Shown here in pieces: positions 7,308-17,273 of a DNA stretch of 37,729 nt. The notes beneath the pieces were generated by a model. The model was not told where the DNA came from, searched no databases, and saw only the letters and a list, made by a program, of their open reading frames with translations. Numbering within the stretch: the first letter of the stretch is position 1; every line of letters starts with the position of its first letter. The position numbers were made by a program, and so were the translations under genes. The stretch is from Planctomycetes bacterium GWF2_42_9. Lineage in GTDB: Bacteria > Planctomycetota > Phycisphaerae > Sedimentisphaerales > UBA12454. The stretch is from the NCBI GenBank assembly GCA_001825675.1, contig MHYA01000146.1, positions 1 to 37,729 of the forward strand, given 5' to 3'.

Positions 7308-10055
7308 CTATTCGTATATGATTTCGATTTCACTTATCTTTGGTGAGCCGCAACTGTTTTTGGCACCGAGTGCCAGCTGATATTGTATCCAGGGTCGCCA
7401 AACTATTTCTGCATCTGCCTGTTGATTGTTTTCAAACCAGCAACAGTTCTTTGATGGGCCATGCCATTTTGCCTTAGGTAGCAATTCCATAGTTTCGGCA
7501 GACCTGATCCGGCCTTTGACCCATGTGCCTGGAGAGCATTTCGCTTGCCATTTAATAGTTTTAACCCGTGAACCTTTCGGAATCTTGAATGGCTTAGAAG
7601 TATAATATTCTTCAGGTCCACGGTCCAGCACATTGCCAACAGGCACGTTAATCATTCCATGCGGACCAATGGTGGGCAATTTGGTGGTATTTTGCTTCGA
7701 AAATCCGTCAGGACCGTTCCACCATACTTCAGATTGCGTAATATGATCTCCATAACTTTTATGGTTTGCAACAGCCAGATCGACAAAGCCATCGTTATTA
7801 AAATCAGCTGCTACACAACCGCAGGCCGAATGAGTGAACAGTCGTGAAAAACGCTCAATTGAAAATTTGCCATCCGGAGAACCCCAATAAATAAACGAAT
7901 CACAATCACGATCACGGCCAGAATTATACGATGTTGCAAAAATATCTAAAATACCATCATTATTAAAATCAGCAATAGCTAATGAATTACAAGCTTTTGC
8001 TGGAAGCTGCATACGGCGATTCTCTTTGTATCCATCAGGTCCGCCCCAGTATATGTAAATATAGGATTCATAGCGGCAAGATTTACTTGGACACTGATGA
8101 CCTCCAATAATGAGATCAAGCCATCCATTACCGGTAAGGTCAGCGGCTTGAGCACAAATGGTTCCTTCTGTAGCAAGCCATTGACACTGGTCAATGCTGA
8201 ATCCATCAGGTCCACCCCATAGTATTAAACTGCGTGGCCCGCAACATTGAGATATAAAAACATCCAGCCAACCATCATTATTGAAATCTGCAACAAAAAT
8301 GAACCGCGGTTCCCAATATTCGCCGGCTTTACCACTGCGTTTAACGCTGACTTCTTTGCCAGGCCTAAAATCATCGGCAAGGGTGTCGTCGAGCAAAATA
8401 CGTTGCGGATTTTCAAAGTCAAAACCGTTCGGGCCGCCTTTAAAAATAAGCAATTCCGGATTGTAAAAGCCTGCCAGAATTATATCCAAATAACCGCTGT
8501 GTCGAAAATCACCTACACCGGCGCCGTGCGCTCGAATAGTTGGAAATACAGTTTTCGCTTTTGGATTGAATCCGCTTGGACCACCGTGGTACAAAAACGA
8601 TCCAGGATCGAGATTAGGAGCATTTTCAGAACAGTTGCAAATAAACAAATCCGGCCAGCCATTGTCGTTGAAATCGCAGCACTTGGCATCAGTTGCTGCC
8701 CACACTGGAAGGTCTACATGGTTTTCGGGTGAAAAACCCTGCTCACTTCCGTAATAAACCCGCGCATTCACATCACCTCTGACATTGCCGCCAGTATGGT
8801 TTACAAATATGACAGAGGGTAAATCGGAATCAGATACCTTTCCGGCCAAAACCGCTGTCGCATCGTGTGTTGGTAATTTCAGAAGTTCTGAAATGCTATG
8901 ATCCAAATCGCAGCGGAATACTAGCGATGATGTGGTATTAGAAATATCTGTTCGGCCTTGACAGATAATGAGTTCTGAAACTCCATTGCAATCTATGTCA
9001 GCAACAACAGCATCTCTTGCATTCAGGGTTTTGATTGCGGTCCTGTTTGAATCTAGAAATCCCCTTAGGCTGCCCCAAAATATCCAAGAATCAACTCTTT
9101 CTTTGGGGCCATCACCGCAAAGTACAACTAAATCCTGAACTCCGTTTCCGGTAAGGTCGCCAGTTATGGTATTTATCGCATTCGGGCAGTCCAGCCGAAG
9201 AACGCATTCATAATTTCTGATGTTATCAAAATAGTAATAACATGCTCTATTTCTTTCTCGGCGAAATAATAGAATTTTCCCACTAAGCCGGATAATTTTC
9301 GGCCGCCAGCCTTCGGAAGAAGGAAGCCAGCCCGGTGTTGTGCCTGAAAATTCCCGATTATTCTTTTCTTTAGACCCAACATCGGTAAATCTGCTAAGTA
9401 GTATGCCATCGTGGCCGCCCCAATACACTCTGGGGGCACTATCAGCTGACCTGACGTAAAGATCAGAAAAACCATCACCATCGATGTCTTCAGCGTCCAT
9501 GCCCAGTACAGGAATGTCAAGGTCAATATAATTCGACGGCATAAATCCGTGGTCATTCTGAAAATAAAGCCTTAGTTTGCCATTGCAGCACAATGCTAGG
9601 TCTATCTTGCCGTCACCGTTAAAATCACCAGCAGCAACCGCGGTGCAGTTGGGTGCGGGCAGTTCAATGCGGTATTTTTCACTTAGTCCTTCGGGGGAGC
9701 CATAATAAATATAAGCTGTCAAATCAGAGTGGGTACCATTATGCTGGTTTGCTATTACCAGATCATCATAACCATCTTTATTCAGATCGGCTAACAATCC
9801 TATATAAGCCCCATTACTAGGTAATTCTGTAAGCACACGGGTTCCGAGCAGGTCCTGATAGACATGGACAGGAACCCGCTCATTCATATCGTGACTATTA
9901 CAGAAAAGTAAATCAACATATCCATCCAGATTAAAATCAAAATGGTGAATTCGCTGCAAAATGCCTTTTTTGCTTACGTACAGATTCTGACCGCCATTGC
10001 CTAAAATGCCGTCAACCAAATCGTCGTAACCAGATTCTCTCCAAACAGGGCTCAT
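7308..10055 (-). CDS. Large FG-GAP/VCBS-repeat protein without signal peptide
   Basis: A 915-aa protein composed of many FG-GAP/VCBS blades with Ca2+-binding D.(N/D).DG..D loops (DFNLDGYVD, DLNKDGYDD, DFNGDGKID, DIDGDGFSD and more), each followed by YWGG/YYGS-type turns. This predicts two or more beta-propellers over residues 1-790. The last 125 residues form a separate beta domain (PFKIPKGSRVKTIKWQA to ISEIEIIYE) that could bind carbohydrate. No signal peptide is visible at this start and the SD is weak, which is odd for a family that is usually exported. The start could therefore be misplaced or the N-terminus lost. It sits in the operon between the transporter (251 nt gap) and the aldolase. 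Confidence 0.8.
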   Translation of the reverse strand: MSPVWRESGYDDLVDGILGNGGQNLYVSKKGILQRIHHFDFNLDGYVDLLFCNSHDMNERVPVHVYQDLLGTRVLTELPSNGAYIGLLADLNKDGYDDLVIANQHNGTHSDLTAYIYYGSPEGLSEKYRIELPAPNCTAVAAGDFNGDGKIDLALCCNGKLRLYFQNDHGFMPSNYIDLDIPVLGMDAEDIDGDGFSDLYVRSADSAPRVYWGGHDGILLSRFTDVGSKEKNNREFSGTTPGWLPSSEGWRPKIIRLSGKILLFRRERNRACYYYFDNIRNYECVLRLDCPNAINTITGDLTGNGVQDLVVLCGDGPKERVDSWIFWGSLRGFLDSNRTAIKTLNARDAVVADIDCNGVSELIICQGRTDISNTTSSLVFRCDLDHSISELLKLPTHDATAVLAGKVSDSDLPSVIFVNHTGGNVRGDVNARVYYGSEQGFSPENHVDLPVWAATDAKCCDFNDNGWPDLFICNCSENAPNLDPGSFLYHGGPSGFNPKAKTVFPTIRAHGAGVGDFRHSGYLDIILAGFYNPELLIFKGGPNGFDFENPQRILLDDTLADDFRPGKEVSVKRSGKAGEYWEPRFIFVADFNNDGWLDVFISQCCGPRSLILWGGPDGFSIDQCQWLATEGTICAQAADLTGNGWLDLIIGGHQCPSKSCRYESYIYIYWGGPDGYKENRRMQLPAKACNSLAIADFNNDGILDIFATSYNSGRDRDCDSFIYWGSPDGKFSIERFSRLFTHSACGCVAADFNNDGFVDLAVANHKSYGDHITQSEVWWNGPDGFSKQNTTKLPTIGPHGMINVPVGNVLDRGPEEYYTSKPFKIPKGSRVKTIKWQAKCSPGTWVKGRIRSAETMELLPKAKWHGPSKNCCWFENNQQADAEIVWRPWIQYQLALGAKNSCGSPKISEIEIIYE

Positions 10056-10306
10056 TGATCACATCACTAGGTATTATTAGTATTAATTTCACAAATAGAA
10101 CATTTACAAATTCTTTTGCCTTATGTAATTGGAAGATCCAACTAAGTGCTCTCGAATAATTTACCCATCCCGCTCCCAACCAATCCGCGTTTCTTTAACA
10201 CAACAAATTTCTTTCATACCATCCACAATCAATTGACAATTTAAAGCATGTGTTCATTTTCGTCTGAACCTAAATCATGTCTCTAATGATCCAACCACCA
10301 AAATCC

Positions 10307-11887
10307 TTATTTTTTGATTTCTTGTATACAAGGTGTAATTATCTCACAGCAACCAACCTTATCATTTTTTAATGTCCAAATAGTAAGATTTTCATTTTTA
10401 TCCAAATTATTCGGCTTCGAACAAAGTTGTGCCAAAAATCCGACGAATATAACCGTAAAAAAACCTGGAATCGAAGTCAGCATAAAACTTATAGAATTGC
10501 CCATACTTTTGCTAATAATATACCAGAATATCATGACCACAGTGATTGCCCATCCGAGAAATACAGCAATAAGAGCGTGCCTGCCATTGCATCTTGGGAA
10601 GACCACACCGATGAAAAATACCGGCGCAATCACCGTACCCAGTGCCCCCCAAATCGTTGCGGCCTCAAAGACTGTTTCACCAAGAGTCTGAGATGTGGCA
10701 TTTATGGCTATCGCTAATGCAATACCACAAAATCCTATCAAGATAATAAAAATTCTAGATACTTTCACTTGCGTTTGTTCGTCAGCATTGTTTCTGAAAA
10801 ACCTTACATAAAAATCCTTTGTTGCTACCGTACTAAGAGCTGTCATAGCCCCTCCGCTGGTTGAAATAGCAGTCGCTAACAATGTCGCCACTAACAGACC
10901 AGGTAAAGGTGAGGGCAAGTTGGATCTTATAAACCTGAACAAAGCCATATCTCCGGGAGGATTCCCCCCGGCTACCGGATGTTGGCCAAAATAAGCAAAT
11001 ACACATAATCCCAAAAACCACAAAATTGACACTAATGGAATCATTATAAGAATAGAACCCAAAAACGAATTACGAGCCTTTTTGTAAGAATTTGTGCTCA
11101 ATAATTGTTGAATTGTAACCTGATCTGCACTGTTGATAAACATATATTGCCCAATTGCACCAATTAATAACAACCAAAAGGTAATCCGCACGTGGGGATC
11201 AAAAGAGAAAAAATCTGAGTCCATTGCCGACAAATTAAATCCCCGCCCATTCTCGAATGCGTATTTGATAACACCGGTTGCTCCTCCCTCAATTTGACCG
11301 AGACAAATCAGAACTGTAGCAATAAGTCCAATAGAGAGTGCAAAAAACTTTAATACATTTACCCAAATTACAGCTTTGAGGCCACCCATTGCACAATATG
11401 CGATAGCTACAATTCCAATACACAAAATCACCACTGGAATATTCCACTCGGCAATACCTTTGAAAACCATGGCACATGAAAATAAAACCATCGCTAAATA
11501 GACAAGACGCTGTGAAAAGAAAACAACACTTATAATACCCCGGATTCGAGCATCAAACCTGTTTTCGAGATATGTATATGGTGTAAAAGTTTTGACGGTA
11601 AAGTAAAATCGCATGAAGAGACAAAAAAAAGCAATTCCAGTAAACGGTATGAAAAACTCTATAATAAAATATCGCAACCCATTAGTATATGCCTCACCAG
11701 GTACCATCACCACTGAAATGGTGCTCATAATCGACATAATGTAAGAAATACTTGTCAGCCACCACGGCATTTTGCCGTCACCTAACAAAAATGCATTTGT
11801 GTTTTTTCCATTTTTCGTAAAAAAAAGACCAACAAAAATGACAACAAAAATAAAAAAAGCCATACAAATGTAATCAAACATTCCCAT
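10307..11887 (-). CDS. Sodium:solute symporter (SSS family)
   Basis: A 526-aa integral membrane protein with about 13-14 hydrophobic helices. It has SSS family marks: an early GD(G)KMPWWLTSISYIMSIMS segment, YTYLENRFD, and GGLKAVIWVNVLKFF. Members couple Na+ to uptake of sugars, sialic acid, amino acids or carboxylates. Given the GH1, the aldolase and nearby sialidase-like proteins, a sugar or sugar acid is the likely cargo. The SD is AGGAG. It is the first long gene of the minus-strand catabolic operon, with a terminator for the preceding gene about 215 nt upstream. The cargo cannot be read from sequence. Confidence 0.92.
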   Translation of the reverse strand: MGMFDYICMAFFIFVVIFVGLFFTKNGKNTNAFLLGDGKMPWWLTSISYIMSIMSTISVVMVPGEAYTNGLRYFIIEFFIPFTGIAFFCLFMRFYFTVKTFTPYTYLENRFDARIRGIISVVFFSQRLVYLAMVLFSCAMVFKGIAEWNIPVVILCIGIVAIAYCAMGGLKAVIWVNVLKFFALSIGLIATVLICLGQIEGGATGVIKYAFENGRGFNLSAMDSDFFSFDPHVRITFWLLLIGAIGQYMFINSADQVTIQQLLSTNSYKKARNSFLGSILIMIPLVSILWFLGLCVFAYFGQHPVAGGNPPGDMALFRFIRSNLPSPLPGLLVATLLATAISTSGGAMTALSTVATKDFYVRFFRNNADEQTQVKVSRIFIILIGFCGIALAIAINATSQTLGETVFEAATIWGALGTVIAPVFFIGVVFPRCNGRHALIAVFLGWAITVVMIFWYIISKSMGNSISFMLTSIPGFFTVIFVGFLAQLCSKPNNLDKNENLTIWTLKNDKVGCCEIITPCIQEIKK

Positions 11888-12100
11888 AACTACTCCTTAG
11901 GTTAATGCAACCCTTCGCACATAAGAATGTCCTCACGGGGCAGGAGGGCTTCGTTAGTCTGGATTTCATAGTTGCCAACAATATCCCATTTTTAAAGGCC
12001 TCTTCAGGAAACCGACTAAAGTGGAACGCATAATGAAAGAGTAGCTGCAAACACTGCTTAATCAATGATATGAAGATATCCATTCATCTACTACCTTCCT

Positions 12101-12134
12101 AAAGAAAAAGCCTCAGCCGATACAGCACTGAGGC
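12101..12134 (-). terminator. Rho-independent terminator after the 12163-14238 gene
   Basis: On the minus strand, GCCTCAG (12134-12128) pairs with CTGAGGC (12116-12110) around an 11-nt loop, followed by TTTTTCTTT. It lies 28 nt past the stop of the sialidase-like gene and separates it from the downstream transporter operon. Confidence 0.88.
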
Positions 12135-12162
12135 TTAGTTCGTAATTCTGGAAACCTGATAT

Positions 12163-14238
12163 TTAGTTACTCACTAGCCAATTCTTCGCAAGAATTGAGT
12201 AATCTGTAAAATTCACGTTGCAGTCGAAATTCAGGTCGGCCGTATCGAATCCTTGTCCCTTGCATCGCTGGCTTACCGCGATTTTCGCAATTTTCAATCT
12301 GTTTTTCGGATCAGGATGCGACCAGAAGGATGCCAGTCTGTTATTGAAATCTGACTCGGTATATGTAACCAGCAAGTCGCCATCTGCATGCTTTGCGATA
12401 CCTGTGTAGCCACAACCGGCGCCAGTATATATCGGATACGGCACGGACCAATTAGTTCCTGTTGCATCCGCAAATTTCAGATACACTCCCGGCCTGCCAT
12501 AGCTTAAAGCAACCCTGCCGTCCTCCAGAACAATTAATCCGGGGTCAACACCTGGAACTCCGAGTGAAACAGGAATAGACCATGTGTTTCCCTGGTCCGA
12601 ACTTATCGCATAAACTAATGGCACCGTCGAGCTATCTGTTACTGTATTACTCATGGTACCTGTACGGGCAACCAGCAGCAGATTACCATTGAGCAGCCTA
12701 ACCATTGCAGACTCATTTGGCCCCTCATCGCCCATCCAAGCAAGGTAGTTTACTGCTGTGCTGCGATATGTCCAGGTCGATCCTAAATCACTTGATTGCA
12801 TTATCACAACTTCGCGAGTAGTAAAACCGGTCTTGATGACATACATTGTCGCAAGAAGCGTGTTATCGTCAAGCAGAATAAGACCTCTGTGAAATACGGC
12901 TTGAGTCGTATCAAACGGAAGATTTGCTGTTGCAGTGTCTGTTTTAAGGAGCATTGAATCTCCCCAGCGTCTACCTAAAAGCGTTGTAAAGGTACGAGCG
13001 TCAACTCTGGCAGTGATAGTACCCAGTGAAATTGCTGGACCAATGCCAGGCAGTTCGGTGTTGATAAGCCAACTTAGGGGCGCACCATGCGGGTCCCAAG
13101 TCAAACCCCAATTGCCTGATATTAACTGAGCTGAAGTTTCATAACCGGGGTGTTTCCCAAACATGTATCCAAGCATCAATCTGCCATTCATGTCCTCAGA
13201 TGTAGCCAAGCCGGGAAATTCGATGTCGGCACTGCCATCAGGCACATCATTCATTTCTACAACTGTTTTCCTGTAAATAATGGTTGGCATAGGGGTATTA
13301 CCGTAAGTAAAACCAACACTTGCCAAATCTTGGTAACCTGCTCCAATACCATTAATAGCAGTTTCAACCAGCGAATTATTCGCATTCGGATCAAAACACT
13401 TTGTTGTATCGGAGTTACGTGTCACTATTACTTCGTTGACGCCATCACTATCGACATCAACTATTGTAGCAGATACAACATTACTGCCGAATGTTTTAAC
13501 CAGGATGGGAATCGTGTCATTTCCGGCCGCTTCAAACCATTGCACGGAACCATCTGAAAGCACTGCCAACATATCAGCAGCACTGTCTCCATCGATATCG
13601 CCGAACCTGACCGCCTGAACATTGGTCGCCGGAATGGTTTTAAACCAGAAAGTACCATCTGATTTCAGCTCAGTCCAGTCAATACCCGTTGCTCTAGCAA
13701 CAAACATCTCGGATTTTTTGTCCCCATCAAGGTCGTAAACTCCGACTGACAACACGCCCGAGGCTATGTTCTGGGCTGTCCCAATAGTGTTATTTCCGGT
13801 ATTGACGAATTTCAAAAGATCGTTAGTTGCTGTTATTGCGTACAACTCCTTTGTACCGTCATTGTCGTAATCACCAACAGCCAAGCCGTTACGCAGAATA
13901 GCCAAAGATGAAATTCCCGTTCTGACAGCAGCAACAGAATCATCGCTGCCGTTGCTTTCATACCATGTCAGACCAAGCAAACTACCCATATTGCGACCAA
14001 CAAAGAGATCCGGGAACTCGTCATTATCAAAATCTCCAATCACAACCGCCTGTCCCTCGCTGGTCAGATTCGCCTTAAATGCCACCGAGTTAGGATTGAG
14101 ATCACTTTCAAAATAAGACACGTTGCCGTTGGTCTGGGAAATTGCAATAAGTTCGTTCTTCTGATCACCATCAAAATCAGCCAGCACCGTGCTTGTCGCA
14201 ACCAGAACTAGAGCTAAAGTAGCGTATTTATTAATCAT
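12163..14238 (-). CDS. Exported FG-GAP plus sialidase-like protein with dockerin-like C-terminus
   Basis: A 691-aa protein. A signal peptide (MINKYATLALVLVATSTVLA) precedes one FG-GAP propeller unit (about 20-300, DFDGDQKNE, DFDNDEFPD, DYDNDGTKE). A sialidase/BNR-like domain follows (about 310-640) with Asp-box motifs SSDLGSTW and SSDQGNTW and a YGRPG..LKF..A.G..W segment. The C-terminus, DLNFDCNVNFTDYSILAKNWL, is the dockerin/EF-hand-like tail common in Planctomycetota. The product is extracytoplasmic, and glycan binding or hydrolysis is inferred from the BNR fold. It is a paralogue of the 1326-aa protein at 21897. The SD is GGAG. Classical sialidase catalytic residues were not verified. Confidence 0.82.
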   Translation of the reverse strand: MINKYATLALVLVATSTVLADFDGDQKNELIAISQTNGNVSYFESDLNPNSVAFKANLTSEGQAVVIGDFDNDEFPDLFVGRNMGSLLGLTWYESNGSDDSVAAVRTGISSLAILRNGLAVGDYDNDGTKELYAITATNDLLKFVNTGNNTIGTAQNIASGVLSVGVYDLDGDKKSEMFVARATGIDWTELKSDGTFWFKTIPATNVQAVRFGDIDGDSAADMLAVLSDGSVQWFEAAGNDTIPILVKTFGSNVVSATIVDVDSDGVNEVIVTRNSDTTKCFDPNANNSLVETAINGIGAGYQDLASVGFTYGNTPMPTIIYRKTVVEMNDVPDGSADIEFPGLATSEDMNGRLMLGYMFGKHPGYETSAQLISGNWGLTWDPHGAPLSWLINTELPGIGPAISLGTITARVDARTFTTLLGRRWGDSMLLKTDTATANLPFDTTQAVFHRGLILLDDNTLLATMYVIKTGFTTREVVIMQSSDLGSTWTYRSTAVNYLAWMGDEGPNESAMVRLLNGNLLLVARTGTMSNTVTDSSTVPLVYAISSDQGNTWSIPVSLGVPGVDPGLIVLEDGRVALSYGRPGVYLKFADATGTNWSVPYPIYTGAGCGYTGIAKHADGDLLVTYTESDFNNRLASFWSHPDPKNRLKIAKIAVSQRCKGQGFDTADLNFDCNVNFTDYSILAKNWLVSN

Positions 14239-14271
14239 ATATACTCCATAGAATTAGATTCCTATTAGAAA

Positions 14272-15354
14272 TCAATTTAACCACTGATTACCGAAAACCT
14301 GTAAATCCTTGAAATTGACTGAACAATCACCATTCAGGTCAGCATTCAAGCCACATGGACGTGTGATTTGAAAATCCTTGGTAGTCTGACTTACTGCAAT
14401 TGCCCGGCTCGGTTGTGTAAGCCCCGAACCTATCAACTCAATTAAAGCATTTGCATCGGAACGCCCCGTAAACCATCTTATATTGCCATCACTGGTAACT
14501 GCAACTACCTCGATTCTACCATCCCGATCTACATCTCCTGCAGTTACACTGACAAAACCGCCTATTGCCCGTCCACGATAAGCTGGGCTATCTATATATC
14601 CATCGTTATTGGAATCTCTGAATTCATACCAATACATTGTTCCAGTACCCCAAATCGGATCGTCTTTGATGAAAAAGAAATCTGTGTTACCGTTTTTGTC
14701 CAAGTCGCCCATTGCTATGGAGTTTATATTTTTAAGACTATCCCAAGCCCAGTAGTTGGCGGTGTAAACATTATCCGGCGTTGATTCTGCCCACACTAGT
14801 GCATGATCAGCTGCAATAAGAATGTCATTACCGTCCTGATGATCCACATCCCCAACGACAACGCATCTGACATTGCTATACGGCATTAGCTTCCGGTAAG
14901 TTACCGTATTATCGCCTGTGCTTTCAAACCAACTCAACTTTCTATTTGGGTCAGTGCAAAAAAGATCACCATAATTATCGTTATCAAAATTACCTATATT
15001 CAGGCTTATAGATTTCGTGCCAAACGGAGAAGCAACTACCGCAAATTGATTGTCAACTCCTGTTGCTTCATACCACGTTAATGGCTGATTACTATCGACC
15101 CTAGAAAATAGTAAGTCCGCTTTTCCGTCCATATCCAAGTCACCCGTCGCTATTGAACGGACATCACCGCTGGTCGTTCTTACATATTCGACCATACGAT
15201 ATTGATTTGAGACAGTTTCAAACCAGTCAAGGCTTCCATCAGGTCGTACGCTGAATACATCAGACGTGTCATCACCATCGTAATCAGCATACAAGGGCAC
15301 TGCAGAAATCAAAATAAGTACCATGCACATTAGTACGGCCAATCGTTTTTTCAT
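14272..15354 (-). CDS. Exported FG-GAP/VCBS protein with dockerin-like C-terminus
   Basis: A 360-aa protein. A signal peptide (MKKRLAVLMCMVLILISAVPLYA) is followed by a single propeller of FG-GAP blades with Ca2+ loops (DYDGDDTSD, DLDMDGKAD, DFDNDNYGD, DLDKNGNTD, DVDRDGRIE) and W(Y/F)E turns. The C-terminus, ADLNGDCSVNFKDLQVFGNQWL, is a dockerin-like EF-hand tail. It resembles the N-terminal unit of its neighbours without the sialidase-like part, so it may be a binding or scaffolding module. The SD is GGGAG, and it lies 33 nt upstream of the sialidase-like gene. Confidence 0.82.
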   Translation of the reverse strand: MKKRLAVLMCMVLILISAVPLYADYDGDDTSDVFSVRPDGSLDWFETVSNQYRMVEYVRTTSGDVRSIATGDLDMDGKADLLFSRVDSNQPLTWYEATGVDNQFAVVASPFGTKSISLNIGNFDNDNYGDLFCTDPNRKLSWFESTGDNTVTYRKLMPYSNVRCVVVGDVDHQDGNDILIAADHALVWAESTPDNVYTANYWAWDSLKNINSIAMGDLDKNGNTDFFFIKDDPIWGTGTMYWYEFRDSNNDGYIDSPAYRGRAIGGFVSVTAGDVDRDGRIEVVAVTSDGNIRWFTGRSDANALIELIGSGLTQPSRAIAVSQTTKDFQITRPCGLNADLNGDCSVNFKDLQVFGNQWLN

Positions 15355-15407
15355 ATTACGTCTCCCAATAAAATGGACTATCAGACCAAATCTGCTTTGC
15401 TATAATA

Positions 15408-15445
15408 TGTTGCGGGAGCGATACTTTGCTCCCGCAACATTTTTT
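15408..15445. terminator. Strong stem-loop, probable (bidirectional) terminator
   Basis: A 12-bp perfect stem (TGTTGCGGGAGC at 15408-15419, GCTCCCGCAACA at 15428-15439) is followed by six T on the plus strand and by ATATTATA on the minus strand. It lies just past the stop of the PEP-CTERM gene, so its main job is to end that minus-strand transcript, although the T-run is better placed for plus-strand transcripts. Confidence 0.75.
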
Positions 15446-15451
15446 GACACA

Positions 15452-16219
15452 TTAACAGCCGGTGCGTTTACGAAACGCCAGAAAACCCAATCCCAGCAGG
15501 CAAATAGTAGCAGGTTCAGGAACTTGGTTCCAAGCTATATAATCAACTTGGTATGTGCCAAGATAATTGGTACCTGTATCATCGCCAAGACGGAAACGGC
15601 TATAAAGGGTAGTTGGATTACCTGTAAAGTCTCTCCCTACAGATGAACTCAGCAAATAAGACCAATCCGTACCGTTATAGTAGTAAAGATCTGCAGTTGC
15701 AGTACTAGATTTATAGTTCAACTTGTAAGTCACAAAATCAGTTGCAGTGTCAAATGTCACTTTAGTACCCTGACCACCGGGTAAAGCGCCGGTTTCAACA
15801 ATATAATTCGAAGCAAACATAAAACCACGGACTTTCCATTTGCCGGTTGTTTGGGATTGGTCGTCACCAACAAAAATCTGCATAGCCTCATAAGCAGGAT
15901 TAGGCTGAGCTGTTATCTTGAGCCTGAACTCAATTGAACTGTAAACTCCTAATTTGGGATTATATACACCATTTTTACTCTCGACGTAAGTACCATTGGC
16001 GACCCAGGTAGACTTTGCTTCCCATGCCTTGTTACCTCCGCCAATATCCACAAGAGCTTCCTGCTGAATGCTAATTGTCTTTGCATCAAGCAAAGTTCCT
16101 CCATTGTAAAGATCCGGCAACTGGTCCGCATTGTAGACGGTATCGTATGGAACTATAGTTGCCATGACCTGGGTTGCAAACAATGCAACCAACGCTAACA
16201 TAAAACTTCTCTTAAACAT
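15452..16219 (-). CDS. PEP-CTERM sorting-domain protein
   Basis: A 255-aa exported protein. The start chosen is the ATG at 16219 (MFKRSFMLALVALFATQVMA, a clear signal peptide) with GAGGAGAG directly upstream. A longer frame from 16285 adds a non-signal leader. The middle is beta-rich and resembles a LamG/concanavalin-like domain. The tail, VPEPATICLLGLGFLAFRKRTGC, is a PEP-CTERM signal: PEP, a hydrophobic helix and a basic end. It is processed by an exosortase encoded elsewhere. It is expected at the cell surface or in extracellular matrix. The binding partner is unknown. Confidence 0.85.
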   Translation of the reverse strand: MFKRSFMLALVALFATQVMATIVPYDTVYNADQLPDLYNGGTLLDAKTISIQQEALVDIGGGNKAWEAKSTWVANGTYVESKNGVYNPKLGVYSSIEFRLKITAQPNPAYEAMQIFVGDDQSQTTGKWKVRGFMFASNYIVETGALPGGQGTKVTFDTATDFVTYKLNYKSSTATADLYYYNGTDWSYLLSSSVGRDFTGNPTTLYSRFRLGDDTGTNYLGTYQVDYIAWNQVPEPATICLLGLGFLAFRKRTGC

Positions 16220-16426
16220 AGTCTCTCTCCTCAAAAAATTACTTCGGGTATTTTTGACCTCTTGAGCAACACACTCAAATATCAACTTAAAACCCTGATT
16301 CCGCCGTTTTATTTAATATCTAAGAAATGAGAATGCAAAAACCAGTTGAGTCAGATCATCAAGACTCATCGCAATAATTCTGTATAAGCATTTTTCTCTC
16401 CTCCGATAATATGGGTTTACAAAATA

Positions 16427-17239
16427 CTACAGACTACTAGCCGGCCTCCCAGTTAAGCCGTCTTTACGCCAGATTATTTCCTTTTCGCTTTTTACACGTT
16501 CAACGTGACCGTCAAGAAATATACCATTAAAGGAACGGTTGTTTGGTGCGGTTTTTGTATCAGATGTGCGGTAAGGATTGGTGGTAAAAGTTTTTTCACC
16601 ATGCCAGCGGCCAATTCGTGCAAATGTATCCGTTGTCCATTCATCTGAATTTATCCATACCCCACTGCATACCGTTCCGTTATCAGCGCTAAGATCTGTT
16701 GCAAGAACTGTACGTCCCGGAGATTTAATTTGTGTAATTTTCCATCCATCCACATCTCCGTTAGTTCCATATGTAATCCAATACCCGTGAGGTGAACCGT
16801 TTGCCTGCACCGTTTTTTTACCCTTGGTGACAGGACATGTAAGTTTCTTATTAGCATACTCACCCATCTCAAAATACGATGATGTGTCACTCATGGGCGA
16901 TTTGTTGAAAAACAAAGGCAAAATCATTTGGCGATAGCTGAAATTCTGCGGCGCGTTGCTTTTACCGGTAATGCCCATTTCATCCACCCACTGCGAGAAA
17001 TTACTCCGGCAGATAATTTGCCCGTTTAATGTATTCATCGGAGCTATGTAATCTTTGTAATTGGACATGTAGATCATGTATCCATTACTGAGATTTTTGA
17101 GGTTGGTTGAACAGACAATCGCCCGTCCCTGATCACGAACTTTATTTAATGCCGGCATTAGAATCGAAAGCAGAAGCGCAATGATCGAAATGACCACAAG
17201 CAATTCCACCAATGTAAATGCAGATTTTTCTCTTTTCAT
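16427..17239 (-). CDS. Type II secretion pseudopilin-like protein (prepilin N-terminus)
   Basis: A 270-aa protein with a prepilin signal, MKREKSAFTLVELLVVIS, then a long hydrophobic helix and PALNKVRDQGRAIVCSTNLKN. The C-terminal FLDGHVERV resembles the H-x9-DG tail of the large pseudopilin families in Planctomycetota. Ala replaces the usual Gly before FTLVE, which is common in this group. The SD is AGGAG. It lies 34 nt after the GntR gene and may share its transcript. These proteins are numerous in such genomes, and their individual roles are mostly unknown. Confidence 0.85.
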   Translation of the reverse strand: MKREKSAFTLVELLVVISIIALLLSILMPALNKVRDQGRAIVCSTNLKNLSNGYMIYMSNYKDYIAPMNTLNGQIICRSNFSQWVDEMGITGKSNAPQNFSYRQMILPLFFNKSPMSDTSSYFEMGEYANKKLTCPVTKGKKTVQANGSPHGYWITYGTNGDVDGWKITQIKSPGRTVLATDLSADNGTVCSGVWINSDEWTTDTFARIGRWHGEKTFTTNPYRTSDTKTAPNNRSFNGIFLDGHVERVKSEKEIIWRKDGLTGRPASSL

Positions 17240-17273
17240 AAACTCCTCTTTTCAGCTTGTCTAAGCGATTTAT

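Noticed and set aside
11874-12083. 69-codon minus-strand frame before the symporter gene
   Set aside because: It has a good SD but protein-like composition is poor and no family is recognised. Kept only as a finding about a possible leader.
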